DNA of 39,949 nucleotides from Burkholderia stagnalis. GTDB taxonomy: Bacteria; Pseudomonadota; Gammaproteobacteria; Burkholderiales; Burkholderiaceae. A model generated the notes under the pieces. The model was not told the origin of the DNA, did no database searches, and saw only the letters and a list, made by a program, of their open reading frames with translations. The translations under genes and the position numbers were made by a program. Shown piece after piece: positions 26,149 to 33,621 of the stretch; within the stretch, counting starts at the first letter, position 1; each line of letters opens with the position of its first letter. The stretch spans positions 1-39,949 of the forward strand of contig NZ_CADESW010000038.1 of NCBI RefSeq assembly GCF_902830275.1, read 5' to 3'.

Positions 26149-27342
26149 TCAGAACCGCTGGCGCAGGCCGACGCTGACGATCGTCTGCGAGCGCGTATCG
26201 GACGAATGGCTGTTCGCCTTGTCCGACACCGACGCGGTTGCCGCGACCGGACGGCCGAGCGCGTCGAGCGTCATGCCGGACGCATGCTGGTACGCGCCGA
26301 GCAGATACACGCTGGTGCGCTTCGACAGGTCGTAGACCGCGCCGAGCGTGACGTTGTGGTACTGCGCGCGATCGTCGATGCCGTCGACGTCGCTGCCGCG
26401 CATGTAGCTGTAGCCGGCGAACAGTTGCGTCTGCGTGCGCACCTTCCAGCGCGCGAAGATGCCCGCGACGTTGAAGGTCGCGTGGCCGGAGAAGCGCGAC
26501 TGGTCGCCGGCGCGGTACTGCACGTTGCTGTAGTTCACGCCGACGAGCGCCGCGCCGAAGTCGAGCGTCGCGCCCGTCGCGATGATCTGCTGCGACTGCG
26601 CGCTCGCGTAGCCCTCGTTGATCGACGAATTGAACAGGCCGTCGTCGCTGCCCTGCCACTTGCCGGCCGTCTTGTCGGCCGGGCCGGTCTTGCTGTTGTC
26701 CGAGCGCTCGTAGCCGACGCCCACGCGCAGCGGGCCCGCCGCATATGCCGCGCCGACGCTCCACGTATTGCGCTGCTTCATGCTGCCCGGCTGGCCGCCG
26801 AAGCCGTACAGCGCGCCGAACGTGAAGCCCGCGTAGTTCGCGCTCGTGTACTTGATCGAGCCGTCGACGCGCGCGGTCTGGTCGAGATCGTCGATGTCGC
26901 CCGGGTGCGCGCCAAACCCGCCGATGAACGAAGACGGCCCGACCGGGCTCACGAAGTCGTCGAGCGACGTGTACTGGCGGCCGAGCGTGACCGTGCCGTA
27001 GCGATCGCTGCCGACGCCGACGAACGCCTGCCGGCCGAACTGGCGGCCGCCCTGGCCGGACGTGCCGTTGGCGATGTCGAAGCCGTTTTCGAGGACGAAC
27101 AGCGCACGCAGGCCGCCGCCGAGATCCTCGGTGCCCTTGATGCCCCAGCGGCTGCCGGACAGGTTGCCGGACGTGAGCCCGACGTTCGAATGCCCCGTGT
27201 ACGCGCCCGGGGTGCCGACGCGCTCGTTGCTGCGATAGGTGATGCCCGCATCGACGATGCCGTACAGCGTGACGGCGCTCTGCGCGGACGCGATGCCGGC
27301 GAGCGAAAGCAGCAGCGGCGCTGCGATCAGTTGCTTGTTCAT
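26149..27342 (-). CDS. General outer-membrane porin (OmpC/Omp38 type)
   Basis: The product has 397 residues with signal peptide MNKQLIAAPLLLSLAGIASAQ and the typical mature start SAVTLYGIVDAGI. Landmarks of Burkholderia 16-strand trimeric porins are present: SRWGIKGTEDLGGGLRALF, RQAFVGV, TLGRQYTSLDD, and the terminal Phe in VGLRQRF for BAM recognition. It lets small hydrophilic solutes diffuse through the outer membrane. The 5' side is unusual: a repeat element starts 34 bases upstream of the ATG (27377), so the native promoter is either inside the element, in the short remaining gap, or displaced. Confidence 0.93.
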   Translation of the reverse strand: MNKQLIAAPLLLSLAGIASAQSAVTLYGIVDAGITYRSNERVGTPGAYTGHSNVGLTSGNLSGSRWGIKGTEDLGGGLRALFVLENGFDIANGTSGQGGRQFGRQAFVGVGSDRYGTVTLGRQYTSLDDFVSPVGPSSFIGGFGAHPGDIDDLDQTARVDGSIKYTSANYAGFTFGALYGFGGQPGSMKQRNTWSVGAAYAAGPLRVGVGYERSDNSKTGPADKTAGKWQGSDDGLFNSSINEGYASAQSQQIIATGATLDFGAALVGVNYSNVQYRAGDQSRFSGHATFNVAGIFARWKVRTQTQLFAGYSYMRGSDVDGIDDRAQYHNVTLGAVYDLSKRTSVYLLGAYQHASGMTLDALGRPVAATASVSDKANSHSSDTRSQTIVSVGLRQRF

Positions 27343-27376
27343 GGTTTTGGCGTCTCCGGGCGTTTGACCCGTTGTT

Positions 27377-27668
27377 CCAGGGCCTGCTCACGCTAATAAC
27401 GGGCTTGCGAACGTGCCTTTGCGCCCGCAGGGCAAGCAGAGAGGAGGCGCAATAGCCGTCGCTATTGCAACGACGAACGACGCGGCAATGCGGGCGGAAA
27501 GGCACGTTCCCCTGATTTGAAAAAGTCATTTGTGGGGCTGGCCCCCAGAAGGGCCGATCGCTGCGTCATGCGCCTCGCGAATACGTCGCGTATTCGCTTG
27601 GTCGCATTCCTTGCGATCGGCCCTTCTGGGGCCAGCGCAAGCCCGTTATTAGCGTGAACAGGCCCTAG
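27377..27668. repeat. MITE-like element of nested inverted repeats (292 bp)
   Basis: The outer arms, 27377-27409 and 27636-27668, are inverted copies matching at 31 of 33 positions. Inside are two long hairpins. The first pairs 27409-27429 with 27489-27509 (20 of 21) and contains GCAATAGC-CGTC-GCTATTGC (27449-27468). The second pairs 27537-27561 with 27613-27636 (one bulge) and contains GCGAATACG-TCG-CGTATTCGC (27577-27597). No coding frame of interest lies inside. The whole could fold into a cruciform or cloverleaf. I recall very similar sequence recurring in Burkholderia genomes, but could not check copy number. Confidence 0.85.
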
Positions 27669-27901
27669 CTGGCTTGTTGCGAGTTGAAATGGCCGGCCGC
27701 CGGGTTGCGGCGCGGCGCCCCCCGCGCGCTTGGTGAACGCGCGAGACGTCGCGCGGCGGGGATGCCCCCGCTGCGGGGCGTTCATGGTAGTTGGAACCGG
27801 TTCCTCGAGTAAGCCGATGCCCCTAAACACTCTTTTTCCAAAAGTGAGATAGTTCGCCGACGCGCCGCTGCGCAATCCAATGCCCCTCGCGAGATCCGAC
27901 G
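27669..27901. other. Flank of the repeat element, no gene
   Basis: The GC-rich part to about 27785, read on the minus strand from the ATG at 27783, gives MNAPQRGHPRRATSR..., a phrase I recall from many spurious Burkholderia gene calls. It is therefore probably part of the same recurring repeat. The rest to 27901 is the upstream region of the GNAT gene, with a T-run (CTCTTTTT, ~27830) and no clear promoter. Confidence 0.45.
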
Positions 27902-28441
27902 ATGAGAATCGATGCTCCGCCCCGGCCCGGCTATCCGGGCCTGTCGCTTCGCCAGCTCGAACGCGCCGACCTGGACGCGTGGCATGCCTATCTGTCGAAC
28001 CCGGACGTCGTCCTGCACACGAGCTGGAACCTGCGCTCGCGCGACGGCCTGCTGCCGCTGTTCGACGGAATCGAGTCGACGGCCGCCGATTCGATCCGGC
28101 GGCTCGCGATCGTCGACGACAACGCCGGCGGCGCACTGGTCGGGACGATCGGGCTGCATACCGTTTCCAGCGTGAACCGCTCCGCGGAAATCGCCTACGA
28201 CCTCGCGCCGTCGCACTGGGGGCGCGGCATCGCGAGCGCGGCCTGCGCCGCCGTCACCGAATGGGCGTTCGCCGAATACGGTTTCGTGCGCCTCCAGGGC
28301 GCCGTGCTCGACACCAACGCGGCGTCGGCCCGCGTGCTGCAAAAGTGCCGCTATCGCTACGAAGGGCTGCTGCGCGCGTACCGGATGGTGCGCGGCACGC
28401 CCGGCAATTTCCAGCTGTATGCGCGGCTGTCGACGGACTGA
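27902..28441 (+). CDS. GNAT-family acetyltransferase (RimJ/RimL-like)
   Basis: The product has 179 residues, ATG at 27902. It has a GNAT fold of the RimJ/RimL subfamily: the N-terminal LSLRQLERADLDAWHAYLSNP, the central VGTIGLHTVSSVNRSAEIAYDL, the acetyl-CoA loop HWGRGIASAACAAVTEWAF (motif A, a variant of Q/RxxGxG/A) and the C-terminal NAASARVLQKCRYRYEG. Such enzymes acetylate protein N termini, amino acids or small amines. The substrate is not predictable. It is the first of three short plus-strand genes after the repeat element, 55 bases before the phosphoesterase gene. Confidence 0.9.
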   Translation: MRIDAPPRPGYPGLSLRQLERADLDAWHAYLSNPDVVLHTSWNLRSRDGLLPLFDGIESTAADSIRRLAIVDDNAGGALVGTIGLHTVSSVNRSAEIAYDLAPSHWGRGIASAACAAVTEWAFAEYGFVRLQGAVLDTNAASARVLQKCRYRYEGLLRAYRMVRGTPGNFQLYARLSTD

Positions 28442-28496
28442 TGCGCGCATCCCGCGAATTCGCGACAATCGCCTCTCCGCCCCCCGCTCCCCGCCC

Positions 28497-29231
28497 ATGA
28501 AAATAGCCGCGCTCTCCGACATCCACGGCAACCTGGCCGCCCTCGACGCCGTCCTGGACGACATCCGCCGCCGCGGCGCCGACGTGATCGTCAATCTCGG
28601 CGACATCCTGTCCGGCGCGCTCCACCCGCGCGAAACCGCGGACCGCCTGATGCCGCTCGGCCTGCCCACCATCCGGGGCAATCACGAACGGCAGGTGCTC
28701 GCAGGCCTGCGCGGCGCAATGGGGCTGTCCGACCGGCACGCGCACGACACGCTGCGCGCCGATCAGCTCGCGTGGCTCGCGAGCCTGCCCACCCGTCTCA
28801 CGCTGGGCGACGACGTGCTGCTGGTGCACGGCACGCCGGCCAGCGACCTCGAATACTTTCTGGAGACCGTCACCGCGGACGGCTGCCGTGCGGCGACGCA
28901 CGACGAAGCGAAGCAGCGTGCCGGCGACACGGCGGCGTCGCTGATCCTGTGCGGCCACACGCACGTGCCGCGCGCGCTCGCGCTCGACGACGGCCGCCTG
29001 ATCGTCAATCCGGGCAGCGTCGGCCTGCAGGCGTATGCGGACGACCTGCCGTTCCCGCACAGGATCGAGACGGGCTCGCCGCACGCGCGCTATGCGATGG
29101 CGTCGCGCACGGCGTCCGGCTGGGCCGTCGAGTTCCATGCGATCGAATACGACTGGCAGACGGCGGCGGCCACCGCCGCCGCGCTCGGGCGCGACGACTG
29201 GTCCGTCGCGCTGCGCAGCGGGCGGTGCTGA
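28497..29231 (+). CDS. Calcineurin-like metallophosphoesterase (YfcE/MJ0936-like)
   Basis: The ATG at 28497 gives 244 residues starting exactly at the first strand (MKIAALSDIHGN). The dimetal site is complete: D-x-H in SDIHGN (8-13), GD in NLGDIL, GNHE in IRGNHERQ, and GHTH in LCGHTHVPRA, followed by the usual NPGSVG. It is a cytoplasmic phosphoesterase of the small two-metal type; substrates in this family range from phosphodiesters to nucleotides. No strong Shine-Dalgarno is seen. The gene is followed by an alpha/beta hydrolase gene 58 bases later. Confidence 0.92.
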   Translation: MKIAALSDIHGNLAALDAVLDDIRRRGADVIVNLGDILSGALHPRETADRLMPLGLPTIRGNHERQVLAGLRGAMGLSDRHAHDTLRADQLAWLASLPTRLTLGDDVLLVHGTPASDLEYFLETVTADGCRAATHDEAKQRAGDTAASLILCGHTHVPRALALDDGRLIVNPGSVGLQAYADDLPFPHRIETGSPHARYAMASRTASGWAVEFHAIEYDWQTAAATAAALGRDDWSVALRSGRC

Positions 29232-29289
29232 ACGGAACGGCCTTACCCGCGCCATCGCCACCACATCCATCAAGGGGAATCCAACCGAC

Positions 29290-29901
29290 ATGCCGGTTCC
29301 ATCACAACTGCTTTTCCTGCCGGGCGCCTCGGGCAGCACCGCGTTCTGGCAGCCGCTGATCGATCATTTGACCCACCCCGCCGAGCGGCGCGTGGTCGCC
29401 TATCCGGGCTTCGGCGGCGAACCGGACGATCCCGACGTGCGCGACTTCGACGGCCTCGTGCGGCGCGTGCTGCGCCACCTCGACCGGCCCACGGCCGTGA
29501 TCGCGCAATCGATGGGCGGCGTGATCGCGCTGCGCGCGGCGCTCGAGCGGCCCGAACAGGTCACGCACCTGGTGCTGACGGTCACGTCCGGCGGGCTCGA
29601 CATGCAGGGGCTCGGCGCGCAGGACTGGCGGGCCGACTTCGTCAGCGCGAATCCGCATCTTCCGGACTGGTTCGTGTCGTTCAGCGCCGATCTGTCGGGC
29701 GAACTGGGCCGGGTCGCGCAACCGGCGCTGCTGCTGTGGGGCGACGCGGATCCGATCAGCCCGGTCGCGGCCGGCAAACGCCTGCTCGAACGGCTGCCCG
29801 ACGCGCGGCTGCACGTCGTGCCGGGCGGGCGGCACGACCTCGCCGCCGTTCATGCGGCCGCGATTGCGCCGCTCGTCGACGAACATCTGCAACGCGTTTG
29901 A
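29290..29901 (+). CDS. Alpha/beta hydrolase
   Basis: The product has 203 residues. The nucleophile elbow is AQSMGG (Ser at ~74), the oxyanion strand is LLFLPGASGSTAFW near the N terminus, the acid is the Asp in LLLWGDADPISP, and the base is the His in PGGRHDL. All four parts of the fold are visible. It is short for the family because the cap domain is small. It probably acts as an esterase or lipase-like enzyme on a small substrate in the cytoplasm. The ATG is preceded by AAGGGG at 12 bases. It converges with the histidine-kinase gene, with stops 18 bases apart. Confidence 0.9.
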   Translation: MPVPSQLLFLPGASGSTAFWQPLIDHLTHPAERRVVAYPGFGGEPDDPDVRDFDGLVRRVLRHLDRPTAVIAQSMGGVIALRAALERPEQVTHLVLTVTSGGLDMQGLGAQDWRADFVSANPHLPDWFVSFSADLSGELGRVAQPALLLWGDADPISPVAAGKRLLERLPDARLHVVPGGRHDLAAVHAAAIAPLVDEHLQRV

Positions 29902-29919
29902 GCGGGTCGTGCGTCGCAA

Positions 29920-31242
29920 TCAGCGATCGAGATTGCGCAGCGTCAATCGCGCCTCGAGCCCGCCTTCCGGCCGGTTCGCGAGCGTCAGCGCGCCGCCCAT
30001 CGCGAGCGCGAGCTGCCGCGCGATCGCGAGGCCGAGCCCGGTGCCGCCCGTGTCGCGGTTGCGCGACGTCTCGATGCGCCGGAACGGTTCGAACACCGCG
30101 TCGAGCTGGTCGTCCGGAATGCCGGGGCCGCGGTCCAGCACCGCGATCACCGCGCCGCCGTCCGGCGCGGGCGCCACCTCGATCTCGGCCGCGCCCGAGA
30201 ACTTCAGCGCGTTGTCGACCAGGTTGCCGACGATGCGGCGCAGCGCCTTCGGCCGCGTGACGAGCGCGAGCGGCGCGCGATGCGCGAGCGTCACGGCCTG
30301 CCCCGCATCCGCGTAGTCGCACACGATGCTGTCGAGCATCGCATCGAGATCGGTGCGGCGCGCGGCCTCCTCGGTGCCGTGCAGCGTCTTCGCATAGGCG
30401 ACGCCCTCCTTCACGAGATGCTCCATCTCGATCAGGTCCTGGCGCAGCTTCGCGCCCTGCGTGTCGTCGTCCATCACGTCGACGCGCAGCCGCATCCGCG
30501 TGATCGGCGTCTGCAGGTCGTGCGAGATCGACGCGAGGATCTGCATGCGCTCCGCCATGTACTGCGCGATGCGGTCCTGCATCGCGTTGAACGCGCGCGC
30601 CGCGCGGGCGACTTCCGACGGGCCGCCTTCGCTCAGGCGCGCGCCCTTCAGGTCGGGGCCGAGCGCATCGGCGGCCTGCGCGAGCTGCTTCAGCGGCCGC
30701 GTCGCGAGCCGCACCGCGAGCCAGCAGCACGCGGCGAGCACCGCGAGCTGCAGCACGAGCACGAGCGGCAGCCAGCCCGACAGCGGCACCGTGGACATCG
30801 GATGGATGTCGATCGTCAGCGGCGAGCCGTCGGTCAGGCGCAGATGCACCTGCAGGTGCTCGCGGTCGCCGGGCATCGCGTTCGCGGTGAGCGGGTACGC
30901 GCCGCCGATGCCGTCCGAGATCGAGCGCTCGACGCGCGCCGACAGCCGCGCCTGCGGCGGCGTGCCCGTCTCGCCCGGCCCGAGGATGAACTGGTAGCTG
31001 CGCCGCGCGAGCCGCGGCAGCCACTCGGCGCGCTCGGCGGGCGGCAGATGGTCGAGCAGCGCGACCGAGCTTGCAACCTCGCGCTCGATGTAGCCCATCA
31101 TCAGGTTGGTGGTGGCCTGGTCGCGCTCCGTCACCGTGAGCCAGAACGACAGCGTCTGCGCGAGCGCGAGGCCCACGCACAGGATCAGCGCGAGCCGCGC
31201 GAACAGCGTGCGCGGCCACTGCCAGCTCATGCGCGGCATCAT
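29920..31242 (-). CDS. EnvZ-type sensor histidine kinase
   Basis: The product has 440 residues. TM1 is ~15-35, the periplasmic sensor ~36-155, TM2 ~157-178 and HAMP ~179-233. The H-box SISHDLQTPITRM places the phosphorylated His at 241. The N-box is NLVDNALKF (340-348), and the G-boxes are DRGPGIPDD and GGTGLGLAI. It should phosphorylate the OmpR-type regulator encoded just upstream; the ATG at 31242 overlaps the regulator's TGA (ATGA), so translation is coupled. The stimulus is unknown; the sensor domain is short and not of a named family I can recognise. Confidence 0.93.
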   Translation of the reverse strand: MMPRMSWQWPRTLFARLALILCVGLALAQTLSFWLTVTERDQATTNLMMGYIEREVASSVALLDHLPPAERAEWLPRLARRSYQFILGPGETGTPPQARLSARVERSISDGIGGAYPLTANAMPGDREHLQVHLRLTDGSPLTIDIHPMSTVPLSGWLPLVLVLQLAVLAACCWLAVRLATRPLKQLAQAADALGPDLKGARLSEGGPSEVARAARAFNAMQDRIAQYMAERMQILASISHDLQTPITRMRLRVDVMDDDTQGAKLRQDLIEMEHLVKEGVAYAKTLHGTEEAARRTDLDAMLDSIVCDYADAGQAVTLAHRAPLALVTRPKALRRIVGNLVDNALKFSGAAEIEVAPAPDGGAVIAVLDRGPGIPDDQLDAVFEPFRRIETSRNRDTGGTGLGLAIARQLALAMGGALTLANRPEGGLEARLTLRNLDR

Positions 31243-31979
31243 GGCGTGCCTTCGACGGCGGTCACGGCCGACGAGAACACATAGCCCTCGTTGCGCAGCG
31301 TCTTGATGTAGCGCGGTTCGCGCGCGCCGTCGCGCAGGCGCTGGCGCAGGCGGCTCACCAGCAGGTCGATCGAGCGGTCGAACGGGTCGGACTGCCGGCC
31401 CTGCGTGAGGTTGAGGAGCTGGTCGCGCGTCAGCACGCGCTGCGGATGGTCGAGGAATACGCGCAGCAGCCGGTATTCGGCGCCGCTCAGCGCGACCAGC
31501 GTGCCGTCGGCATCGAGCAGGTGGCGCCCGGTCGTGTCGAGCCGCCATTCGCCGAACGCGAGCAGCGTGGCCGTCTCCGTCACCTGCATGCCGGGCGGCA
31601 GCATGCGTGTGCGGCGCAGCACCGAGCGGATCCGCGCGAACAGCTCGCGCACCGCGAACGGCTTCGCGAGATAGTCGTCGGCGCCCATCTCGAGGCCGAC
31701 GATGCGGTCGGTCTCGTCGCCGCGCGCGGTGAGCATCAGCACCGGCACCGCGCGGAACTTGCCGACGCGCAGCTCGCGGCACAGCACGAGGCCGTCCTCG
31801 CCGGGCAGCATCAGGTCGAGCACGATCAGGTCCGGCGCGCCGCTGTCGAGCACGGCCCGCATCTCGCGGCCGTTCGCGGCCAGCGACACGCGCATGCCCT
31901 GCTTCTCGAGATAGTCGGCGATCAGTTCCCGGATGCCGCGATCGTCGTCGACGATCAGCACGTGGTCGGTCTTTTCCAT
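31239..31979 (-). CDS. OmpR-family response regulator
   Basis: The product has 246 residues from the ATG at 31979 (in-frame ATGs at 31988 and 31991 are possible; no good Shine-Dalgarno for any). The receiver domain 1-120 has the acidic pocket Asp11-Asp12-Asp13, the phosphorylation site Asp55 (LIVLDLMLPG), Thr84 and Lys107 (AKPF). The C-terminal winged helix (~150-240) has LTRDQLLNLTQGRQSDPFDRS and ends YIKTLRNEGYVFS, typical of OmpR/PhoB proteins. It is a DNA-binding transcription factor partnered with the kinase. Possible binding sites lie in the region upstream (32078-32094). Confidence 0.93.
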   Translation of the reverse strand: MEKTDHVLIVDDDRGIRELIADYLEKQGMRVSLAANGREMRAVLDSGAPDLIVLDLMLPGEDGLVLCRELRVGKFRAVPVLMLTARGDETDRIVGLEMGADDYLAKPFAVRELFARIRSVLRRTRMLPPGMQVTETATLLAFGEWRLDTTGRHLLDADGTLVALSGAEYRLLRVFLDHPQRVLTRDQLLNLTQGRQSDPFDRSIDLLVSRLRQRLRDGAREPRYIKTLRNEGYVFSSAVTAVEGTP

Positions 31980-32077
31980 GGAGGCCATCATACGCGCGGC
32001 GTGTGCCGCCGAAAGGGGTGGAGCGCGGGCGGCGCGCCCGGGCGATGCTGCTTTATACCGCACCTCGCGCACCGGTT

Positions 32078-32094
32078 TGTATCCCAATGTATCC
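32078..32094. promoter_or_regulatory. Direct repeats, candidate response-regulator site
   Basis: TGTATCC occurs at 32078-32084 and again at 32088-32094, exactly one helical turn apart, the arrangement usual for OmpR/PhoB-type dimers. An inverted half-site (GGATACG, rc CGTATCC) lies near 32150. All are in the 226-bp gap between the regulator gene and the divergent thioredoxin-like gene. Confidence 0.45.
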
Positions 32095-32205
32095 GGCGCG
32101 GACGCAGACACACGACATTGCAAACAGGTGCTCCGGCGCACACATGCCGGATACGTGCGGGCGGCTCAATACGGTCTGTCGAAACCCCGAACCCGGAGAA
32201 CGCCC

Positions 32206-32802
32206 ATGTTCACCCGCCTCAAGACTGCCGTCGTCATCACCGCCGTCGCCGCCACCGCCGCGCTGGCCGCCTTCGCCGACACGCGCGGCGAAACCGTCCC
32301 GCCGATGGTCGAAGCCGGCGCTCAGGCCCCCGAACTAGCCGGCATCGAGCGCTGGCACAACAGCGCGCCGCTGAAGCTGAGCGAGCTGCGCGGCAAGGTC
32401 GTGCTGGTCGATTTCTGGACGTATTCGTGCATCAACTGCATTCATACGATTCCGTATGTCAACGAGTGGTATCGGAAGTATCGCGACCAGGGGCTGGTCG
32501 TGATCGGCGTGCATACGCCCGAGTATCCGTTCGAGCGGGATGCGCGCAACGTCGCGGATGCGCTCGGGCGGTTCGGGATTCGGTATCCGGTTGCGCAGGA
32601 CAATCGGTATGACACGTGGAATGCGTATGGGAATCGGTATTGGCCGGCGTTGTATCTGGTCGATGCGAACGGGCGGGTCGTTTATACGCGCTTTGGTGAG
32701 GGGCAGTACGAGAAGACGGAGGCGGCGATTCGGGAGGCGCTTGCGCAGGCGGGGAAGACTGCGCGGGTCGCGGCCGTGGAAAGGGCAGCGCAGGCGCGGT
32801 AG
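32206..32802 (+). CDS. Exported thioredoxin-like (TlpA/DipZ-type) protein
   Basis: The product has 198 residues; GGAG lies upstream of the ATG. A signal peptide or anchor (TAVVITAVAATAALAAFA) is followed by a redoxin domain: APELAGIERWHNSAPLKLSELRGKVVLVDFWTYSCINCIHTIP with the active CINC (C-x-x-C). Further marks are VIGVHTPEYPFER and the cis-Pro segment WPALYLVD. The WTYSCINC form is typical of DipZ C-terminal domains and related periplasmic thiol oxidoreductases. It may reduce or resolve periplasmic disulfides. It is divergent from the two-component pair and may be one of its targets. The downstream codon choice shifts towards GGG/GCG/TAT, but the frame is intact. Confidence 0.9.
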   Translation: MFTRLKTAVVITAVAATAALAAFADTRGETVPPMVEAGAQAPELAGIERWHNSAPLKLSELRGKVVLVDFWTYSCINCIHTIPYVNEWYRKYRDQGLVVIGVHTPEYPFERDARNVADALGRFGIRYPVAQDNRYDTWNAYGNRYWPALYLVDANGRVVYTRFGEGQYEKTEAAIREALAQAGKTARVAAVERAAQAR

Positions 32803-32847
32803 CGGCTGCCCATGGCGGCCGGGCGGTGCGGCATCGGAACCGCCGGG

Positions 32848-32876
32848 CCGGGGTTCGAGTCCCGGATTCGGCACCA
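32848..32876 (+). other. tRNA 3'-end-like fragment, possible attachment site
   Basis: The 29 bases contain a T-arm (CCGGG, loop GTTCGAGT, CCCGG) and an acceptor-like end ATTCGGCACCA including CCA. The loop has one extra base and no D-arm, anticodon arm or matching 5' acceptor strand is found upstream, so this is not a working tRNA. It resembles the 3' end of a leucine tRNA. Such ends are usual targets of site-specific integrases, and the CDI operon begins about 150 bases further on. Confidence 0.5.
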
Positions 32877-33033
32877 GACAAAACTAAGGGTTACAGCGCT
32901 TTTCGCGCTGTTGCCGGGGCCGAATGATATCGCCGGATCGCTTTCACATGGCCGGACTTGCGTCTAGACCCCCGGCGGGGAATCGAGACGAGACCAACCT
33001 TGGCTCACTATCACTTGCCCGTTCGCCGGTTGA

Positions 33034-33612
33034 TCATCCAGCAGGACTCTCGACAATATCGGTACATTCCCGAGCGGCACGCACCGTGACAGGTTCGGTT
33101 CCGACATGATCACCAGTGACAATAAGCCTGCGAACGTTCAACCGAAGATAGCCGGAAGAACGAACGGCAAAGGCTTCGTAGTCTTTGCCTGCTTGCGGCA
33201 CGAACGAGCCAGCAGCATGTTCGCGTGGCGTCGAGAACACTACGCCTCCGTTCTGCGAAGTTCCACCGGTATCGAGCGTAATCGTCAATGGCTCGTTGGC
33301 CTTGGTCACGTATTCGTCGTAGTAGCGGTAGGCATCCTCCGGGACCGGCATGCCGATTGTCGTGTTGGCGAGATTCAGCATACGTGGCTTTGCGACCCAC
33401 ATGCCGCGATTCGCGAAACTAAGAGCGTGTTTCTTCGGTTCGCACGATGTGTTGAAGTAAAAATGGGTATCGGTGCCGAAGTAGACGCGAATGCGTGCGT
33501 CGTTGGCCGGATCGTAGGCAACGCCCTGCGCGTTGTGCGATGCGCAGCCCGCGAAGAAGACGCAAAGGCCAAATACCGATAGTGCGTTTCGGATGAGTGA
33601 CGGATTCCCCAT
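33034..33612 (-). CDS. Lipoprotein downstream of bcpB
   Basis: The product has 192 residues with a lipoprotein signal: NALSVFGLCVFFAGC, lipid Cys ~23. The mature part is mainly beta, with no family I can name with confidence; it contains ANDARIRVYFGTDTHFYFN and ITLDTGGTSQNGGVVF. It starts 9 bases after bcpB and so belongs to the CDI operon. Burkholderia CDI loci often carry a small lipoprotein gene (bcpO), usually between bcpI and bcpB. This one is after bcpB and longer, so I do not call it bcpO. It might help export or surface processing; that is inference. Confidence 0.75.
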   Translation of the reverse strand: MGNPSLIRNALSVFGLCVFFAGCASHNAQGVAYDPANDARIRVYFGTDTHFYFNTSCEPKKHALSFANRGMWVAKPRMLNLANTTIGMPVPEDAYRYYDEYVTKANEPLTITLDTGGTSQNGGVVFSTPREHAAGSFVPQAGKDYEAFAVRSSGYLRLNVRRLIVTGDHVGTEPVTVRAARECTDIVESPAG

Positions 33613-33621
33613 ACGGCGATC

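Noticed and set aside
27462..28136. Minus-strand frames across the repeat element and GNAT gene
   Set aside because: They run through the palindromic element and opposite a well-supported GNAT gene; composition is typical of spurious Burkholderia calls.
32790..32876. Complete tRNA gene ending in CCA
   Set aside because: No 5' acceptor strand complementary to ATTCGGC and no D- or anticodon arm exist upstream; that space also holds the end of the thioredoxin-like gene.
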